From positions 296,001 through 360,000 of the forward strand of contig JAOTOL010001500.1 of NCBI GenBank assembly GCA_034440575.1: a DNA stretch of 64,000 nt, written 5' to 3'. Numbering within the stretch: the stretch's first letter is position 1; the number at the start of each line of letters is the position of its first letter. Origin of the DNA: Imbricaverruca yamaguchii (Eukaryota; Arthropoda; Thecostraca; Neoverrucidae). The translations under genes and the position numbers were made by a program. Below are positions 1 to 11,849 of this stretch, in pieces. The notes beneath the pieces were generated by a model, which had not been told where the DNA came from, searched no databases, and saw only the letters and a list, made by a program, of their open reading frames with translations.

Positions 1-1100
1 ATGTAGAATGTGAGACATTTCTATATGCTGATAACACTGTAATTTTTTTCTCTCAAAAGCACTGACGAAATTCCGAAGGGGAACTGAACATGTTTCATTT
101 CCCCAGTACCTACATTTGGACACATCCATGTCACGTCCAATGTATAAATAACAGACAGATGGTAATATTCATACACCATGGACTTTTCTCTACTGAAATA
201 TGAAGGTCTCATTGCATAGTTCTACCAATTATTTGCGTACAGAGCTAATGAAGTTTGCGGGTGCCATTTTTAGGATTCCAAGAGTGGTTAGCTTAGGAAA
301 GCCATACGTAAGTGACCACCAATACTTTTTCCTCTCAAATTCCGTTGGTATTTTTTATCAGCCACAAATAACTTGTACCACAGCAGCTACAGTGAAGCAA
401 TCATGCACCACATTTTCATGTTCAGGATATGACACACCACTACAAAATGATAACTGTTTTAAAGTTCCTATTTGCAAATCTGTTGAGGAATTTTATCCAG
501 AGCAACTGTTTGAATATCGATGGCTTGTTCCTTTTTGTTTTCAGTAAACAGTATACTTACTGGTTTTACCATACAGGAGCAGCAGTAGAGCTATTTGTTG
601 CATGTCTTAGCTGCTTGTAACCCCTCCCCCTCTTCCCCTACATGGGGAAGTGGGTGAAATGTATGCATATATTGATGATATTTTGGCAGACGTCGATACT
701 CTAATTATCATTGTGGTGGAACAGATTGAGTATGATGCCTCATGCAAATGCTGCGATGTTTTGCTGATGTCAATGGAATATTACGAGAAGGGACTGCTAT
801 CAGGTGGCAAATTAAATGTATGCATTGGCCATAGCCTTTTAGATGTGACACAGGTTTTCAGGTTCATTCTGTCGGTGCATGGAATGCCAGGTATGTTGTG
901 GAATTTTAATGGGCTTTATTGCAAGATGTCAATTGTGCTGGTGTAGCTGTTAATGTAATAAATTACCAATAGGTGTAGGAAGACTCTCCACAGTTGTAGG
1001 ATTGTATGATTCAATGATACATGGATGTAGAGCCAAACTGCAAAGCGTGACAAACTGTTTGACGAAGCACACCAGCCTCAGAAAAAATATACATCCAAAT
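1..1100. other. No recognisable gene
   Basis: AT-leaning sequence with two short open frames on the plus strand (115 codons at 200-547 and 98 codons at 650-946). I recognise no domain in either, and neither has a convincing splice or promoter context. They are more likely chance frames or decayed transposon sequence. Confidence 0.4.
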
Positions 1101-1124
1101 GCACCAGGTCAATGATTGGCATCA

Positions 1125-4100
1125 GGGAGATGAAATGCATGCACCTGTGTTTGTGTGTGGGTGGATTTTGCCAGCCTGCCACCGTGTGGTGATATCGGCT
1201 GGTTCCGGTTGAAGAGAAGATGTGTAAGGGAGTGAGTAGCGTAGGGTAGGAGGATGAGTCCGAGGTGGAGGTTTAGTAGAGTCGTCGAGTAGTAGCGTTG
1301 AGATGGTCTTGCAGAGTAGAGCTGAGGTAGTCCGGATCGATTGAAGATGTAGAGTTGGTGCAGTAGAGTTGTTTGAAAGCCGGAGATGATGAAGTCAAGA
1401 GAGAGGGTTAGTCCGGTCGGTGCCACATTGGGGTATGGGGTGTAGTGGGTGGGGGAGTCGGGTCATCGCCAGAAGTGAACATTACAAAGAACATATTTTG
1501 TGTTGTTTTTTTCTTGTTTTTTCTCTTTTTTGTAACGTATCTTTTACTTTTTCCGTTTTCTTGGTTTTTGTTCATTTTCTCCTTTCGTTTTTTTACATAT
1601 ATTCTTCCTTTTTTTCTTTTTTTCACATTTTTTTTCATAATGCGTGTAGTCTTGAAGAAGTGGAAGAGGTGTTCGTGTAATGCTGGATGGTCGTCGTTGA
1701 GGAGCGTGGCGAGGTTCCGTGGGATGTTGTTCGTTGTGCAGTGGTTTGTGATATGTTGTCTTTGGTTGTTGTATTTGGTGCAGTATATGAGTATGTGTTT
1801 GATTGTGAGTGTGTGGCGGCAGGTGGTACACTGTGGTCGTTGTTGATTGAGTAGAAGGTAGGAGTGTGTGAGTGCTGTGTGTCCTATGCGTAGTCGTGTT
1901 AGTGTCCGTTCTCTGAGTCTGGTGTTTTGGTTGATGGAGTGCCAGTATTCGTGTTTGCGGTGTATTTCGTGTAGCTGTGTTGTTACTGTATCCCATGTTT
2001 GTTGTATGTGTTTGTTGATGGCCTGTCGTATTGTGGGGTAGTAATCAGATTGTGAGTAGGGGCATTGTGTGATTTGTTGTAGTGTTGTGGCTATGTTTGC
2101 TTCTGTGTCTGCGTGTTCGTTGCCGTGTATGTTTGTGTGACTTGGGATCCAGAGAAGTGTTGGTCGTTGTGGTATAGTGAGTTGTTTGTGGATGTGCAGT
2201 ATTTTGGGTATGCGAGGGTGTTTGTATTTGGTGTGGGGTGTTATGCTCTGTAATGCTGATTTTGCGTCTGTGGCTATGATGTTGTGTTCAATTTTGGTGT
2301 TGTAGATGGTACAGTATGCCGAGAAGATTGCGAATAATTCTGCTGTTTATATGGATGCTGTGTCGTACAGACGGGCACGTAGGATGACCCGCGGCGGTGC
2401 TGCGTTGGGGTACAGCACCGCCGTTGTGCCCGTCTGCTGTGTATGTGATTTGGAGTCGTTTATTGTAGTTTGCGTACTGTGCTGTGAATTGTAGGAATAG
2501 TTGTTGTATTTCTGCGTGTGTGTATGTGTTTTTCGGATTGTCAAGGAGGAAGTGTCTGTTGGGTGTCAGCTGTTTCCACCATGCGATGGGTTGTGGAAGT
2601 GGTATTATCGTTGGGAGTGTTATATCTAGTGTATATATGTAGTTTACCGTCTGTGTATGCGGCAGCCTATTGTGGTCTGTAGTCGTGAGGAATTCATGAG
2701 TTGGTGTCTGCGTATTGTGCATAGTTTTAGTGCCTGTGTGCATGGGTGTTGTTTCGTGAGTTGTGTTTTGTAGTGGTATCTAAGTAGTGCTTCTGTACGT
2801 CTGTGCGGTAGTTCTGGGATGTGGTTGTATGTGTGAAGAGCGTGAGAATGTGAGGTGGTGTAAGCTCCTGTGACTACATGTAGACATTGTCGTTGAATAT
2901 AATCTATAATTTTGAGGTTTGATTTAGCTGCGTTTTCGAAGAGGGGGGATCCGTACTCCATAATTGGCCGAATGAGAGATTTGTAAAGGGTTAGAAGTGT
3001 GTTTCGGTCGGATTCCCAGTGTGTGCCAGAAAGTGCTCGTAGTATGTTGATTCATTTTGAGGCGCGTTTTTGTATATTTAGGAGGTTTGGCCGAAAGCTT
3101 AGTCGTTGCACTAATTTGACACCTATACATTTTGTTGTGGTGACAAAGGGAATGGGTGAGTTGTTTATTTTTGGGGGCTGTAGGTTTGTGTCTCTGTTGT
3201 AGCCGAGTATCATGCATTTGGATTTGAATGGTGCTATATGAAGGTTTAGTGTGGCAAGTTTGTTGTGGAGTTCTATTAGTGCGTGTTGTAGTACTGTTAG
3301 TGCGTGTGCTGGTGCTTCTGTTGATGTCCATAATACTATGTCGTCGGCGTAGATTGCAATTTTGGTCGAAAAGTTGTCGGTGATGGCTGAATTTAGAGCT
3401 AAAATGAAGAGTAGGGGATTGAGAACTGAGCATTGCATTGAACCGGTGGTGGGGAATTTGGCGTCTGGGGTGTGGGGCCCAATTTTTACTTGAAAAGATC
3501 TGTTGAGTAGGTAGAAATTTAGGTAGTGCATCAGTTTGCCTTGTATGTCGATGTTGTGTAAGTGTTGTAGTAGTGCTGTTATATTGATGGTGTCATATGC
3601 TTGTTTTAGATCCAGGAAGACGGCGGTCGTGGAACATTTCCTGGCCGCCGCTTCCTGGATGCTTGTGATGAGGTAAGTGAGGTTGTTTAGACATGCTCGA
3701 TGGGGAAGGAAGCCTGATTGAATAGAAGAGATTAAGTTTTGTGTTTGAATGATATAGAGGAAGCGTTTTTTGACAAGACGTTCGAATAGTTTGTGGAAGC
3801 AGCTAGTGGGGCAATAGGGCGATAGGAGGTGCAAAGAGTTGATTCTGTGTTTGGTTTAGGTTTGGGTAGGAGAGAAGCGTGTAGCCAGGATTGTGGGTAT
3901 GTATGTGTGGTCCTCGCGGTGTTGTAAGTGTTGAGTAGTGTGTGCAGTGCTGACGTTGGTAGGTGTTTGAAGAAAGAATAGTAAATGTTGTCCGGTCTTA
4001 CACATGTGTTACCTGTCTGTGCGATTGCTAATTGTAGTTCTGTAAGTGTAAATCTAGTGTTGTAGAGGTGTGTGCGTTTGTGTCTGATTGGAGGTGGGGG

Positions 4101-4500
4101 GTTTCGTGGAAGTGTAGATGATCTGAGATGGTAGTGGTCTGCGAATATGTTTGCTATTGTTTGTGGGTCTGTTGTGGTGTTGTGTCTAAGTGTGATGGCT
4201 TTGATTGGGGGTCGTTGTCGGTGTTGGAATGTTTTCAGAAGTGTCCAAATTTCGCCTGGAGGTGTAAATCTGTTAAATTGGGTGCTGAATGTGTTCCTAG
4301 AAGTCTTTTTTTTTGCGTTTTTAATGATGGTCTTACATTGTGCTCTGAGTTGTTTGTATATTGTTAGTGTTTCTGGTGTGCGGTGTCTTTCATATCTATG
4401 GCGTGCGTGGTTCCTCGCGCGGATCGCCCGGTGGCAGTCATCACTCCACCAGGGAGCCGCGCGAGGTTTGTGTCGGCGTCGTGGTTTTGTTTGTGGTATA
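1125..4500 (-). mobile_element. 5'-truncated I/Jockey-superfamily LINE
   Basis: Minus-strand non-LTR retrotransposon. Order along its coding strand: linker after the endonuclease (about 4450), reverse transcriptase (about 4050-3050), C-terminal RT region (2960-2640), RNase H (about 2300-2090), C-terminal cysteine/histidine region (about 1900-1790), then an A-rich tract at 1500-1645 and a probable 3' UTR to about 1125. The endonuclease and ORF1 are missing, so the copy is 5' truncated or interrupted near 4500. No target-site duplication was found. The coding strand is strongly A/C-rich, so the plus strand looks G/T-rich for 3 kb, unlike the LINE at 41-47 kb. An RNase H behind the RT points to I-like clades rather than CR1. 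The exact 3' end is uncertain. Confidence 0.8.
1408..4490 (-). pseudogene. LINE ORF2 remnant (RT and RNase H), frameshifted
   Basis: Degenerate ORF2 polyprotein. Seen: a PWWSDDCHRAIRAR linker near 4450-4410; FTLTELQLAIAQTG and RPDNIYYSFFKHL at the start of RT (about 4055-3960); FLDLKQAYDT (about 3590-3620) and catalytic YADD (3340-3351); RNase H motif WIPSH...GNEHADTEA (about 2090-2150); and a terminal LRIGHTALTHSYL region with Cys/His spacing typical of I-like ORF2 C-termini. The normally conserved PQGSVLSP motif reads MQCSVLNP. The frame changes near 3830, 3050 and 2650, so no full protein can be made. In working elements the protein nicks target DNA and reverse-transcribes the element RNA there. 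Proteins in this frame are rich in Thr, His, Asn and Gln because of the A/C-rich strand. Confidence 0.8.
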
Positions 4501-4515
4501 TGTTGGTGTGATCGA

Positions 4516-4647
4516 TAAAGATCTCATCGAGGTCTTTAAATTTGTCCATGGTCATCTTGGGGAACTGTTTGAATTTAAAAAGATGATGCAATTAGAGGTC
4601 ATAAATTGAAAATTAAAGTTAACCACAGCAGAACAAGGTTAATACAG
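4516..4647 (+). pseudogene. CR1-like RT C-terminal fragment
   Basis: About 130 bp closely matching 7000-7147 and 24480-24635 on the same strand. It would encode the DLI[E/K]VFKFVHG ... RGHK-KIKVNHSRTRL region downstream of the RT domain in CR1-like LINEs. It is cut at both ends and contains small deletions. It lies directly upstream of the minus-strand LINE, so one element probably landed in or beside the other. Between 4650 and 5080 I see only a GGTGGCTGGTGGCA-type low-complexity stretch (about 4815-4856) and no gene. Confidence 0.7.
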
Positions 4648-5084
4648 ACTTTCTTCAGGTGCAGAGGGTAGAGTTGAGCTGACCTTGACGGGGCTGGTCT
4701 TGAGGTGCTGAAGGTGGGTTAAATGGGCGGGAAGGTAGTGTTTGTGTGCAAGGGGTGGGGATGCGATGTCAGGTTTGTGTCCGGTGTGTATAAGTGTGTT
4801 TCTGGGGTTGTGTTAGTGGCTGGTGGCAGGTGGCTGGTGGCTGGTGGCAGGTGGCGTCTGGCGTTTTCTTTTGGTCCCCGTCCGCACTGTGGCCGCAGCT
4901 GGCGTCGCCCTCCTCCTCTCTGTCCTCGTCCGGAAACAAACGTACGTGTTTCGGTACTGAGGAAATTGACCAGTCGTGACCTTGTGGAGCGGTGAAAAAA
5001 AAACCCAGAAAGCTCTGAATGCATGCACCTAATGGAATATAACTTGAGGTAAGAAGATCAAGAGGCTTTAGGCAGGTGCCTTTC

Positions 5085-5279
5085 CTACATCACCACGGCG
5101 ATCAGAGGACCATCTCGGCGCACAACATCACTCCACAGCTTCATCACCTTGTTTGAACCCGGAAGGCCGATGAATATCGTGTCTGGCTTACTAAAAGTTG
5201 TATTTTTACACCTTGGCACAGAGCAATTACAATAGCAGCCTTTTTTGCGATCCATTGTCGCCTGACGGTGGGATGCCAT
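5085..5279 (-). CDS. Possible THAP-domain first exon
   Basis: A 64-codon minus-strand frame starting MASHRQATMDRKKG. After a basic start it reads CNCSVPRCKNTTFSKP, then KLWSDVVRRDG. This resembles the first half of a THAP zinc finger, whose family pattern is C-x2-4-C near the N-terminus, a VPxCxN segment, a conserved Trp about 25 residues later and an RRD-like basic stretch, followed by a later C-x2-H. The second zinc pair is absent here, so it would have to lie on another exon; a GTGATG near the end of the frame is a possible but weak donor. Upstream (5280-5420) is a moderately CpG-rich stretch with an inverted CCAAT box. It could equally be a fragment of a P-like DNA transposon, since P transposases use a THAP domain, or a chance match. 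Confidence 0.4.
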   Translation of the reverse strand: MASHRQATMDRKKGCYCNCSVPRCKNTTFSKPDTIFIGLPGSNKVMKLWSDVVRRDGPLIAVVM

Positions 5280-6281
5280 TTAAGCCAAAACAACCCCGAT
5301 CAGTTCAAACCCGGCGGCGTCCTATGCCCAAAATGGAACGCCAGGCAATCAACCTTCGCCACCGACAACAAACGTGACGTTATACGTATTTTGACCAATC
5401 ACAAAGCGAGGCATTCTGAAGTGATTTTTAAAAATTATTTAAGTGCTTTAGGGACTTTTAAAAAATAAATGAATGTCATCATCGTGTTTAGAATTAAAAA
5501 TAATTAGTGAAACTTGAAAAAATACAGTTTGCCCCGACATGAAAGATGTCCATTGCTCAGTCCCGTAGGCGCTCCAGCCAAAGTTACGTGTTTCCACACG
5601 ACATTTCCGATCATAAATACAAGCATAATTGGACAAAATCGGGTTCCTTGGAAAGCTTCAAGAATTTTGTCCACGAATATGAGCCTTATTTTCTCCTATC
5701 ACTAGGATTTTTGTTTGGACCCACGCTAACTACATTCACGTCGAGCGCCGCAGGAATCGCGCGGTGCCGCGGATAGTAGCAGCACGATGAGACAGGCCAA
5801 CTGAAGATCTCGGCCGGGAAGGAGGGGTAGGAGCAAGTAAGAGATAGCTGTTGCAGCGTAATTCCTCCTCACTTCATGCAGGGGCGTAAACAAGGGTGGG
5901 GACACTGGGGGCTTGTGTCACCCATGGGAAGATGGAAGCCATCCGGCCAGGAAAATGCGCCAACATTATATTTAGGCTACCAGTGGAGGCACCGATACTG
6001 ATTGCAATACCACGCCCTTATCACCCATGTGCAGATGCGGAACCTTCAGCTGGTTTTCAGGATTGTTTTTCATTTTCATTAATATGCGTCTAGACCAAGG
6101 GTGTTCTTTGATATATTTTTGAGGGACAAGTGCCCCCTCAGTGTTGGCCCTGTCCCCTAATAATTTTGACTTTTAATTAGCATGGGGTACCTATACCATG
6201 GAGCATGTGACCTATCAATGTGGGCTTCCCATTAACTTCATGCATCTTGCACCCCAATAATCCATGGTATAATAATCAGGA

Positions 6282-6285
<4 letters not shown>
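5280..6285. other. No recognisable gene
   Basis: Contains the region just upstream of the possible THAP exon (inverted CCAAT near 5393) and a 76-codon plus-strand frame at 5546-5776 that I do not recognise. Near 6100-6170 there is a GAGGGACAAGTGCCCCC tract of the kind seen at ends of dispersed DNA elements, but no partner end was found. Confidence 0.35.

Positions 6286-6341
<56 letters not shown>
6286..6341. repeat. (TA)n microsatellite
   Basis: Uninterrupted TA dinucleotide run of roughly 27 units, directly readable. Confidence 0.97.
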
Positions 6342-6346
<5 letters not shown>

Positions 6347-6904
6347 TGAAAACTTGCCGGTAATTTCGGAAGTATTTGTACAGGAGAGAGAGGGTTGAAA
6401 TCCACCCACTCTGGTACGATGGTGATGGGTTTGGCACCTTGCAGCGCCAAATTAAGTTGTTCCTACTTATCTCAGCATAAGATGATAATGGGTACTTATG
6501 AAATATACTGGTCGAAATCCGGCGACTATTTGCGCGAATGTTGCCTGAGTCACGTCGAAATCCGTTTGCCCCCGCATACAAATACTACGTACGCCACTGT
6601 CCACGCTACTCTATCTTTGATGTGTGAACGTGGAGTCTTAATCACTGAAAGGGGCCTACTTAGACTTCCAATGTAAAATTCAGCCCATGAAATATAGGCG
6701 TTTCTGTTGATGGGAAAGGGAAGCGGTGTGAACAGTAGGAGCAGTTCCTCCCACAACCTCAAATCACTGCTGCTTAAAGCTGTTGATTCATTGGTTTTTC
6801 AAGGAAACATTTGGAGACGAAAACCTTGAATGTTTTCTTGCACCAGCCTTGAAGGCCTGTCGATAGCACTGGTCATGAGTGTATCTCAGAATGAGGATAC
6901 TATG

Positions 6905-7283
6905 AGTATGAGGGCTACAAAAATGGTTAATGGCATATAAGGAAAGATTGAAGAAATTGAATATGTTTTCACTTAGATATAGAAGGCTGAGAGGAGATCT
7001 CATCAAGGTCTTTAAATTTGTCCACGGTCTGGAGAGGGGATATCTTGGGGAAATGTTTGAATTGAACAGAAATGATGCAATTAGAGGTCATAAATTCAAA
7101 ATTAAAGTTAACCACAGCAGAACAAGGTTAAGGCAGACTTTCTTCAGCAACATGGTAGTAGAACACTGGAACCAGCTGCCAGAAAACATTGTCAGTAGCA
7201 GCACATTGAACATTTTTAAAAACAGCATAGACAATCATTATAGGAATAGAGGGCTTGTTTTTCAGTATTACAGGGAGGGCTGA
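6905..7283 (+). pseudogene. CR1-like LINE 3' end (RT C-terminus)
   Basis: Plus-strand frame beginning near AYKERLKKLNMFSLRYRRL and ending FQYYREG. It contains RRLRGDLIKVFKFVHG and VVEHWNQLPENIV, the conserved end of the ORF2 protein in CR1-like LINEs. The same segment recurs at 24430-24780 with high similarity and as a fragment at 4516-4647. The RT catalytic core is missing, so this is a 5'-truncated copy as expected for incomplete target-primed reverse transcription. After the stop comes a T-run followed by a G-run at 7290-7310 and about 250 bp that may be the element's 3' UTR. Confidence 0.8.
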
Positions 7284-7741
7284 TTGACATTTTTTTTTGG
7301 GGGGGGGGGGCAACTGGTTCAGCGTACAGAGTGCAACCAAGAAGGGCCCTTGTGGCTCATAGTTGCACTAATCTTGTATGCCTTTATGTCTTTGTCTTTA
7401 TGACCAACCTCCTCCTTGAACTGATAAAACTTCAATTTGAATTGACCTGAAATTGAATACTCAGTGTACTGAAGCTTATGATACTGGTATGAATGTATGC
7501 AGACAGGTTTCAGCCCCTTTTCCCACGTCATTTTCGAATAAAGGAAAATCACACATATGATTGATGCTGGTCTTCAACATTACTACCAGGTATTTGTATG
7601 GAATACTGAAATTATTTACCTTACTTGTCAGAAAAAGTTGTGACTTAGTGCTTTATTTATCCTTTTAGGGATGCATGGTCACAAATACTCTTCTTAATAG
7701 CATCCTTTGCACTGCAGTTGGTCCATTTTTTTTCTCCAAAG

Positions 7742-7880
7742 TGCACCCAGTGCGCCTCCTCCTTTAGGGGTCATGTGTCTTTGTGAACCAGCTAATGCAC
7801 ACAGTGCACCTCAAGTTACCAAGATTTATGGTCTAGGATGTGACCATGAAGAAAGGATGCTCCAATGCATATGCACTCCA
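7742..7880 (+). CDS. Weak candidate internal exon, Cys-rich
   Basis: A T-rich tract ending CCAAAG precedes 7742, and a CCA|GTAAGA donor follows 7880. The frame between is open and would encode a short segment including CLCEPANAHSAPQVTKIYG and CDHEERMLQCICTP. Five cysteines in 46 residues is suggestive, but I recognise no family, the segment contains internally repeated GTGCACC words, and no neighbouring exon was found. It may be chance. Confidence 0.18.
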
Positions 7881-7899
7881 GTAAGAAAATGGCATTAAT

Positions 7900-9113
7900 T
7901 ATTAATGGTAATTCACAACCAAATTAAGTTAACAAAAGCATCGCAGTTGGAAATGAGGCTATTTCCATCAAAATGCACTTTAATGCTGCCCTTGCAACTC
8001 TGGAGGAACTCCGATATGTATATACTGATACACAGATCATTACATTATTATATTTTGTGTATTTACATTTACATTCACTAATATTATTTACGTTATATTA
8101 TTATGATCATTAAATAATTATGATAACCTGCATCTCAGATACTTCCCACTTATATACCCCACAGATGATGAGTCTCATGCCATACTAGATATACTTACGT
8201 TTTAGTGCGATCTAATGGATTTCATATTCTGGGAAATTGGTATTGAACTATGGATATATATCTGTCATAATATTTATGTTGGTCTCATCTGGTGTTCACG
8301 GCACATTCAAGATTATAATATTCCAAGACATGGGTAGCTAAGCCTTTTCTCCAAAGGGAGGTTAGGGTAGGTTAGGTTAAGCCATGCAGCATTTTATGTT
8401 CTGCTACCTAAACAAGTCCTTTTTGTTGTTAATTCACATGCAACCTGAAAAGTATGCACTTGAACAGAAAATGAGTGATTCCATCATATTAGTCACCTTC
8501 ATAAGCAATGCATTAAAATGATACGTTCAAAGGATTTATAAAACGCATTGAACCATACATTTACCGGTAAGCCTTGGCTCATATTTGGCAAATCCAGCTA
8601 TGGTTTCAATTTCAATTCGTGAAACTTTAAGCGTTATGAACGATAACGGGTTGAGGGTTGTTGTATCCCATGAACGGAAGACATTCTGTACCAAGCTTAA
8701 GAGCATGTTCACTACCCTAGGAATCCAAACAATATTACTCAGTCTCATATTTCAATTTCCCATGTCAACAATCATAAACATCGTATGCCAGACCACAACA
8801 CCCTGATGTCTTCACTACGCGACAGCTGAATCATAGCCAGAATCATAGAACGTATTTGGAATGTTTTCGTGACGTCACCCTGTATACCAAAATCCTGGTA
8901 GATTATACTAGAAATATAGCACATTTTTGCTTACGTCACTGGAGCTGGAACTAGAAAACCTACTAGATTCCGTTGTACCATTTAGTCTTAATACCCAGGC
9001 TCCGTGGGCCGGCGAAGTATTGCCGGGCAGTCGTCGGTCGTCAACGCGCGGGCATTTGCTGACCCGCGCGCACGGACTGCGTAGAAGGAAGTATCCTGTC
9101 GACGTTCGCTTAC
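7900..9113. other. No firm gene; short TTAGG-like run
   Basis: AT-rich. A short run of GGTTAGG-type words sits at about 8361-8390. On the minus strand a possible exon at about 8577-8693 (acceptor GGTACAG, donor GGTAAATG, containing NVFRSWDTTTLNPLSF) is open and phase-compatible with the 9114-9161 exon, but its base composition differs from that gene's GC-rich exons and I do not recognise it. Confidence 0.3.
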
Positions 9114-9161
9114 CTTGTTCGCCTTCTTGAATTTCTCCGGATCGAAGCCGTCGAGCGTGAC
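9114..9161 (-). CDS. Candidate 48-bp exon, possible exon 2 of the 12.5-13.1 kb gene
   Basis: On the minus strand a pyrimidine stretch and acceptor (ATCATTTTTCAG) lead into 48 bases encoding VTLDGFDPEKFKKANK, followed by a good donor (GTAAGC). The exon is phase 0 at both ends. It is also phase-compatible with the putative donor (AAAAG|GTGGGC) of the upstream minus-strand exon ending at 12548, giving WTYQK joined to VTLDG, with an intron of about 3.4 kb. Its GC-rich codon usage matches that exon and differs from the AT-rich surroundings. The peptide is charged and soluble-looking; I do not recognise the family. A chance coincidence of splice signals is possible. Confidence 0.4.
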
Positions 9162-9164
9162 CTG

Positions 9165-10042
9165 AAAAATGATACAGCTTGCTGACAGGGTGGCGACAGA
9201 CATGCGTACAGAGACGACGAAAGTCACAGTCATCTGCTGCACTGGCAGCATGGAACTGGCACATGCTGAAGTCCAGCGAGAATAACCATTGCATGGCTTC
9301 ACGCTGAGAGTTAGGTAGCATACACACATGAGTGGAGGATTGCAGTCGAAGTGGGGATAACAAATGACGTTTTTGATGTAATTCTTTCCAGTTACTGATC
9401 GTAGATGTCATGCTAAATCTCGGCCAAATTGGATTGCATAGGCCATGCACTCCAGCCTAATGGCTTTCTTCACCCATGCATTCACACATACAGCTAGCAA
9501 CGGAGAAGACAAGAAAGCATGTTAGGATGGTCTAACAGTGCTACCCGTGGTGAATATACAGCGTCCTGTAGGGATTATACAATTAAATGCCGTGGACAGG
9601 TCAAGTTTCATATTTCTTTGAAGAAGCTATGTTTGGTTTTGTCCCTGTAATAATTATAGGCTTCAGCATGGAACCAAACACACCAGTTTCACCAATGCAT
9701 TTTTAATTCATCGACTTTAGCATTGCTCGACCCTCCAAATGCCGTCTACAGAACTCCGTCCCTGATCCAATCCGTAGTTAGTTGAGGAACTCGACCGCTG
9801 ATTGGAGGAGTTCAAACCGCTCCAAAAAGATTCGAACCTCCGCCTATACGTACAGTAAGGAAGCTCTAGCAGATTGAACAGGGAGACAATGCACAGTGAG
9901 AACTTAGCAGTCATTTGGAAGCTTTGGCAAGTCACTGTTTATCATGCTTGGTATGGACCGCGACAGTCCGATCTTGCTTGACCTTTAGCCGCGCCCGTTA
10001 CGATATAAAATGAGGTGCTAGTGGATCTTGGGTCTCACGTTC
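9165..10042. other. No recognisable gene
   Basis: No domain-bearing frame seen. A B-box-like word (GGTTCGAATCT on the minus strand near 9829-9839) has no matching A box, so I do not call a tRNA or SINE here. Confidence 0.35.
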
Positions 10043-10045
10043 AGC

Positions 10046-10122
10046 CCGTGTCTACGTTGTGTTTACGTTCTGTTTACGTTATTACGTGCCCGTGTTTACG
10101 TTCTTCCCGGGTTTACGTTGTG
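10046..10122. repeat. Short GTTTACGTT tandem cluster
   Basis: Five irregularly spaced copies of TTTACGTT or TCTACGTT separated by a few bases. Too short and irregular for a regular minisatellite; function unknown. From 10125 to 11100 I see no gene. Confidence 0.6.
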
Positions 10123-11113
10123 GCCCCAGCTGGGGTAAATTTATTGCCCTGTCCGATTGAAACTAATAATACCCGACTTATCTAAAATGTTTTGCTTTGA
10201 AGTGTCCCGAAGGTGATAGACCGTAAGTATACCATCCGCTGATTTTGAGCTGATCGAGGCAGAGCTGTTGCCATCGACTTTTTCTGATATCTTGCAGTTT
10301 TCCACGCTGTTTTAGCTTAATACGGGTGGAACGGGAAGAAGTGAACATGAAGTGATTTGAAACGGTGTCGGGCCTTTTGATTAGCCATGCAACATCCTGC
10401 ACCAATGACAAATTATATTCATTCATTGAAGAATGCGATTTGCGGAATTACACTATGCATACTTTACCTGAAAGTGGGAATATACCCCTATCAAATTCCA
10501 ATCCGACAGGAATTTACGGAAAAGCACCAAGAAGATGCTGTCATGCTTCGGTACCATTACGACGTGGTTAAACTACCGCTGGATACAAAAGATAAATCGT
10601 CTGGAACATGATTCATATAACATCGCACAGGGAAAACATTGAGAAGCCAGCATTTCTGATCAGAAAATGCAAACTCAGAGAATACAGTCCTGGATTCATG
10701 TGTTCTTTTTTGCGTGATTCTGCGATATGCCATTGGGAAAAAAGTGGCATCAAACCTTGTCGGGCTGACCGCTCGATTTCATTCATGTTCGGTTAATTAA
10801 AGAAGACACTCAGCATGACACTCAACACGCAAAATGCTGGTAATCATGAGGGCGCTTAGTCTTAAGGCGACACGCTAGCTTTAGGAGTGGTTTAAAAACC
10901 TTGCGAGTGCTTGACACTTATGAAGAGCAGGCATCACAAAATCATGCTGACCCCCAGCCACTTGTCAGGTCGAATTGGGCGAGTTTCAGACAGGCTGAGT
11001 AAGGGGTGATCACGCCAAGTCCAGACGTTTCGAGTTCGTTCAGCTGAAGTCGTAGTTGAGTCAGAAACGTTGAGTCCGGCAGGCTCGTTTGCTCCAAACA
11101 AAGTAAGTTCCTT

Positions 11114-11275
11114 TGTGTCGGGCTAGTGTAGATCAGGTCAGTCTGGACCAGGTTGTGTCGGGCTAGGAGAAGTCAGGTCAGTCTGGGCAAGCTTGTGTCG
11201 GGCTAGGAGAGGTCAGGTCAGTCTGGACAAGGCTCTGTCGGGCTAGGGGATGTCCAGTCAATGTGGGCCGGGTTG
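11114..11275. repeat. 40-bp minisatellite, 4 units
   Basis: TGTGTCGGGCTAG (CTCTGTCGGGCTAG in the last unit) recurs at exactly 40-bp steps (11114, 11154, 11194, 11234), each followed by a TCAGGTCAGTCTGG-like half. Sequence to about 11850 keeps a diffuse bias for TCGGGT and TCAGATTGG words without a fixed period, which may be older copies of the same type. Confidence 0.85.
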
Positions 11276-11849
11276 ACTTGGCTGGTTTGGGTGGGCTCGG
11301 TTTTGGTCGGGTCAAGTCGGGTTAGGCTTGGTTGGAACGACTCTGCTCAACTCAGGCTGGATAAAATCTGGTGGAGTCGGACCGGACCATAAGAGCAGAG
11401 ACACAGCCAAGGGGGTGCTGCTGGCGCCTGATTCACCTCTCACCGCTAGCAACCAAAAATACACAAGATGAAACAAAAAATTGTGCGATTATTTTCACGG
11501 AAAGCCCTAAATTTTCGGCGCGCTTCTTGCGCTGAACGCCGATTCTATTTCGCTCTGTTTCTTTTGGCATTAGAACCCTTAGACAAACCCTGGCTGCGCC
11601 ATTGCACAAGAGGATGGTCGAGGTGTGGTCGGGTAAGGTCGAGACAGATCGGCTGCGGTCTGGCAGGACATATCAGTGCATGAATGGATATGGAGTGCAT
11701 GTAGTGTCTGGGTCAGATTGGGTTTAGTAGGTTCCGGAGCAGATTGGGATTAGTCGAGTCGGGATCAGATTGGAGATCAGATTGAGACGGGTGAGGTCGG
11801 TCCGGATCAGTTCGAGCCAGATTTGGTCATGCGAGGCTGGGTTCGTTCT

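Noticed and set aside
8361..8390. TTAGG-type telomeric repeat
   Set aside because: Only a few imperfect units; too short to indicate a telomere.
9829..9839. tRNA or SINE from a B-box-like word on the minus strand
   Set aside because: No A box at the right distance and no stem pairing.
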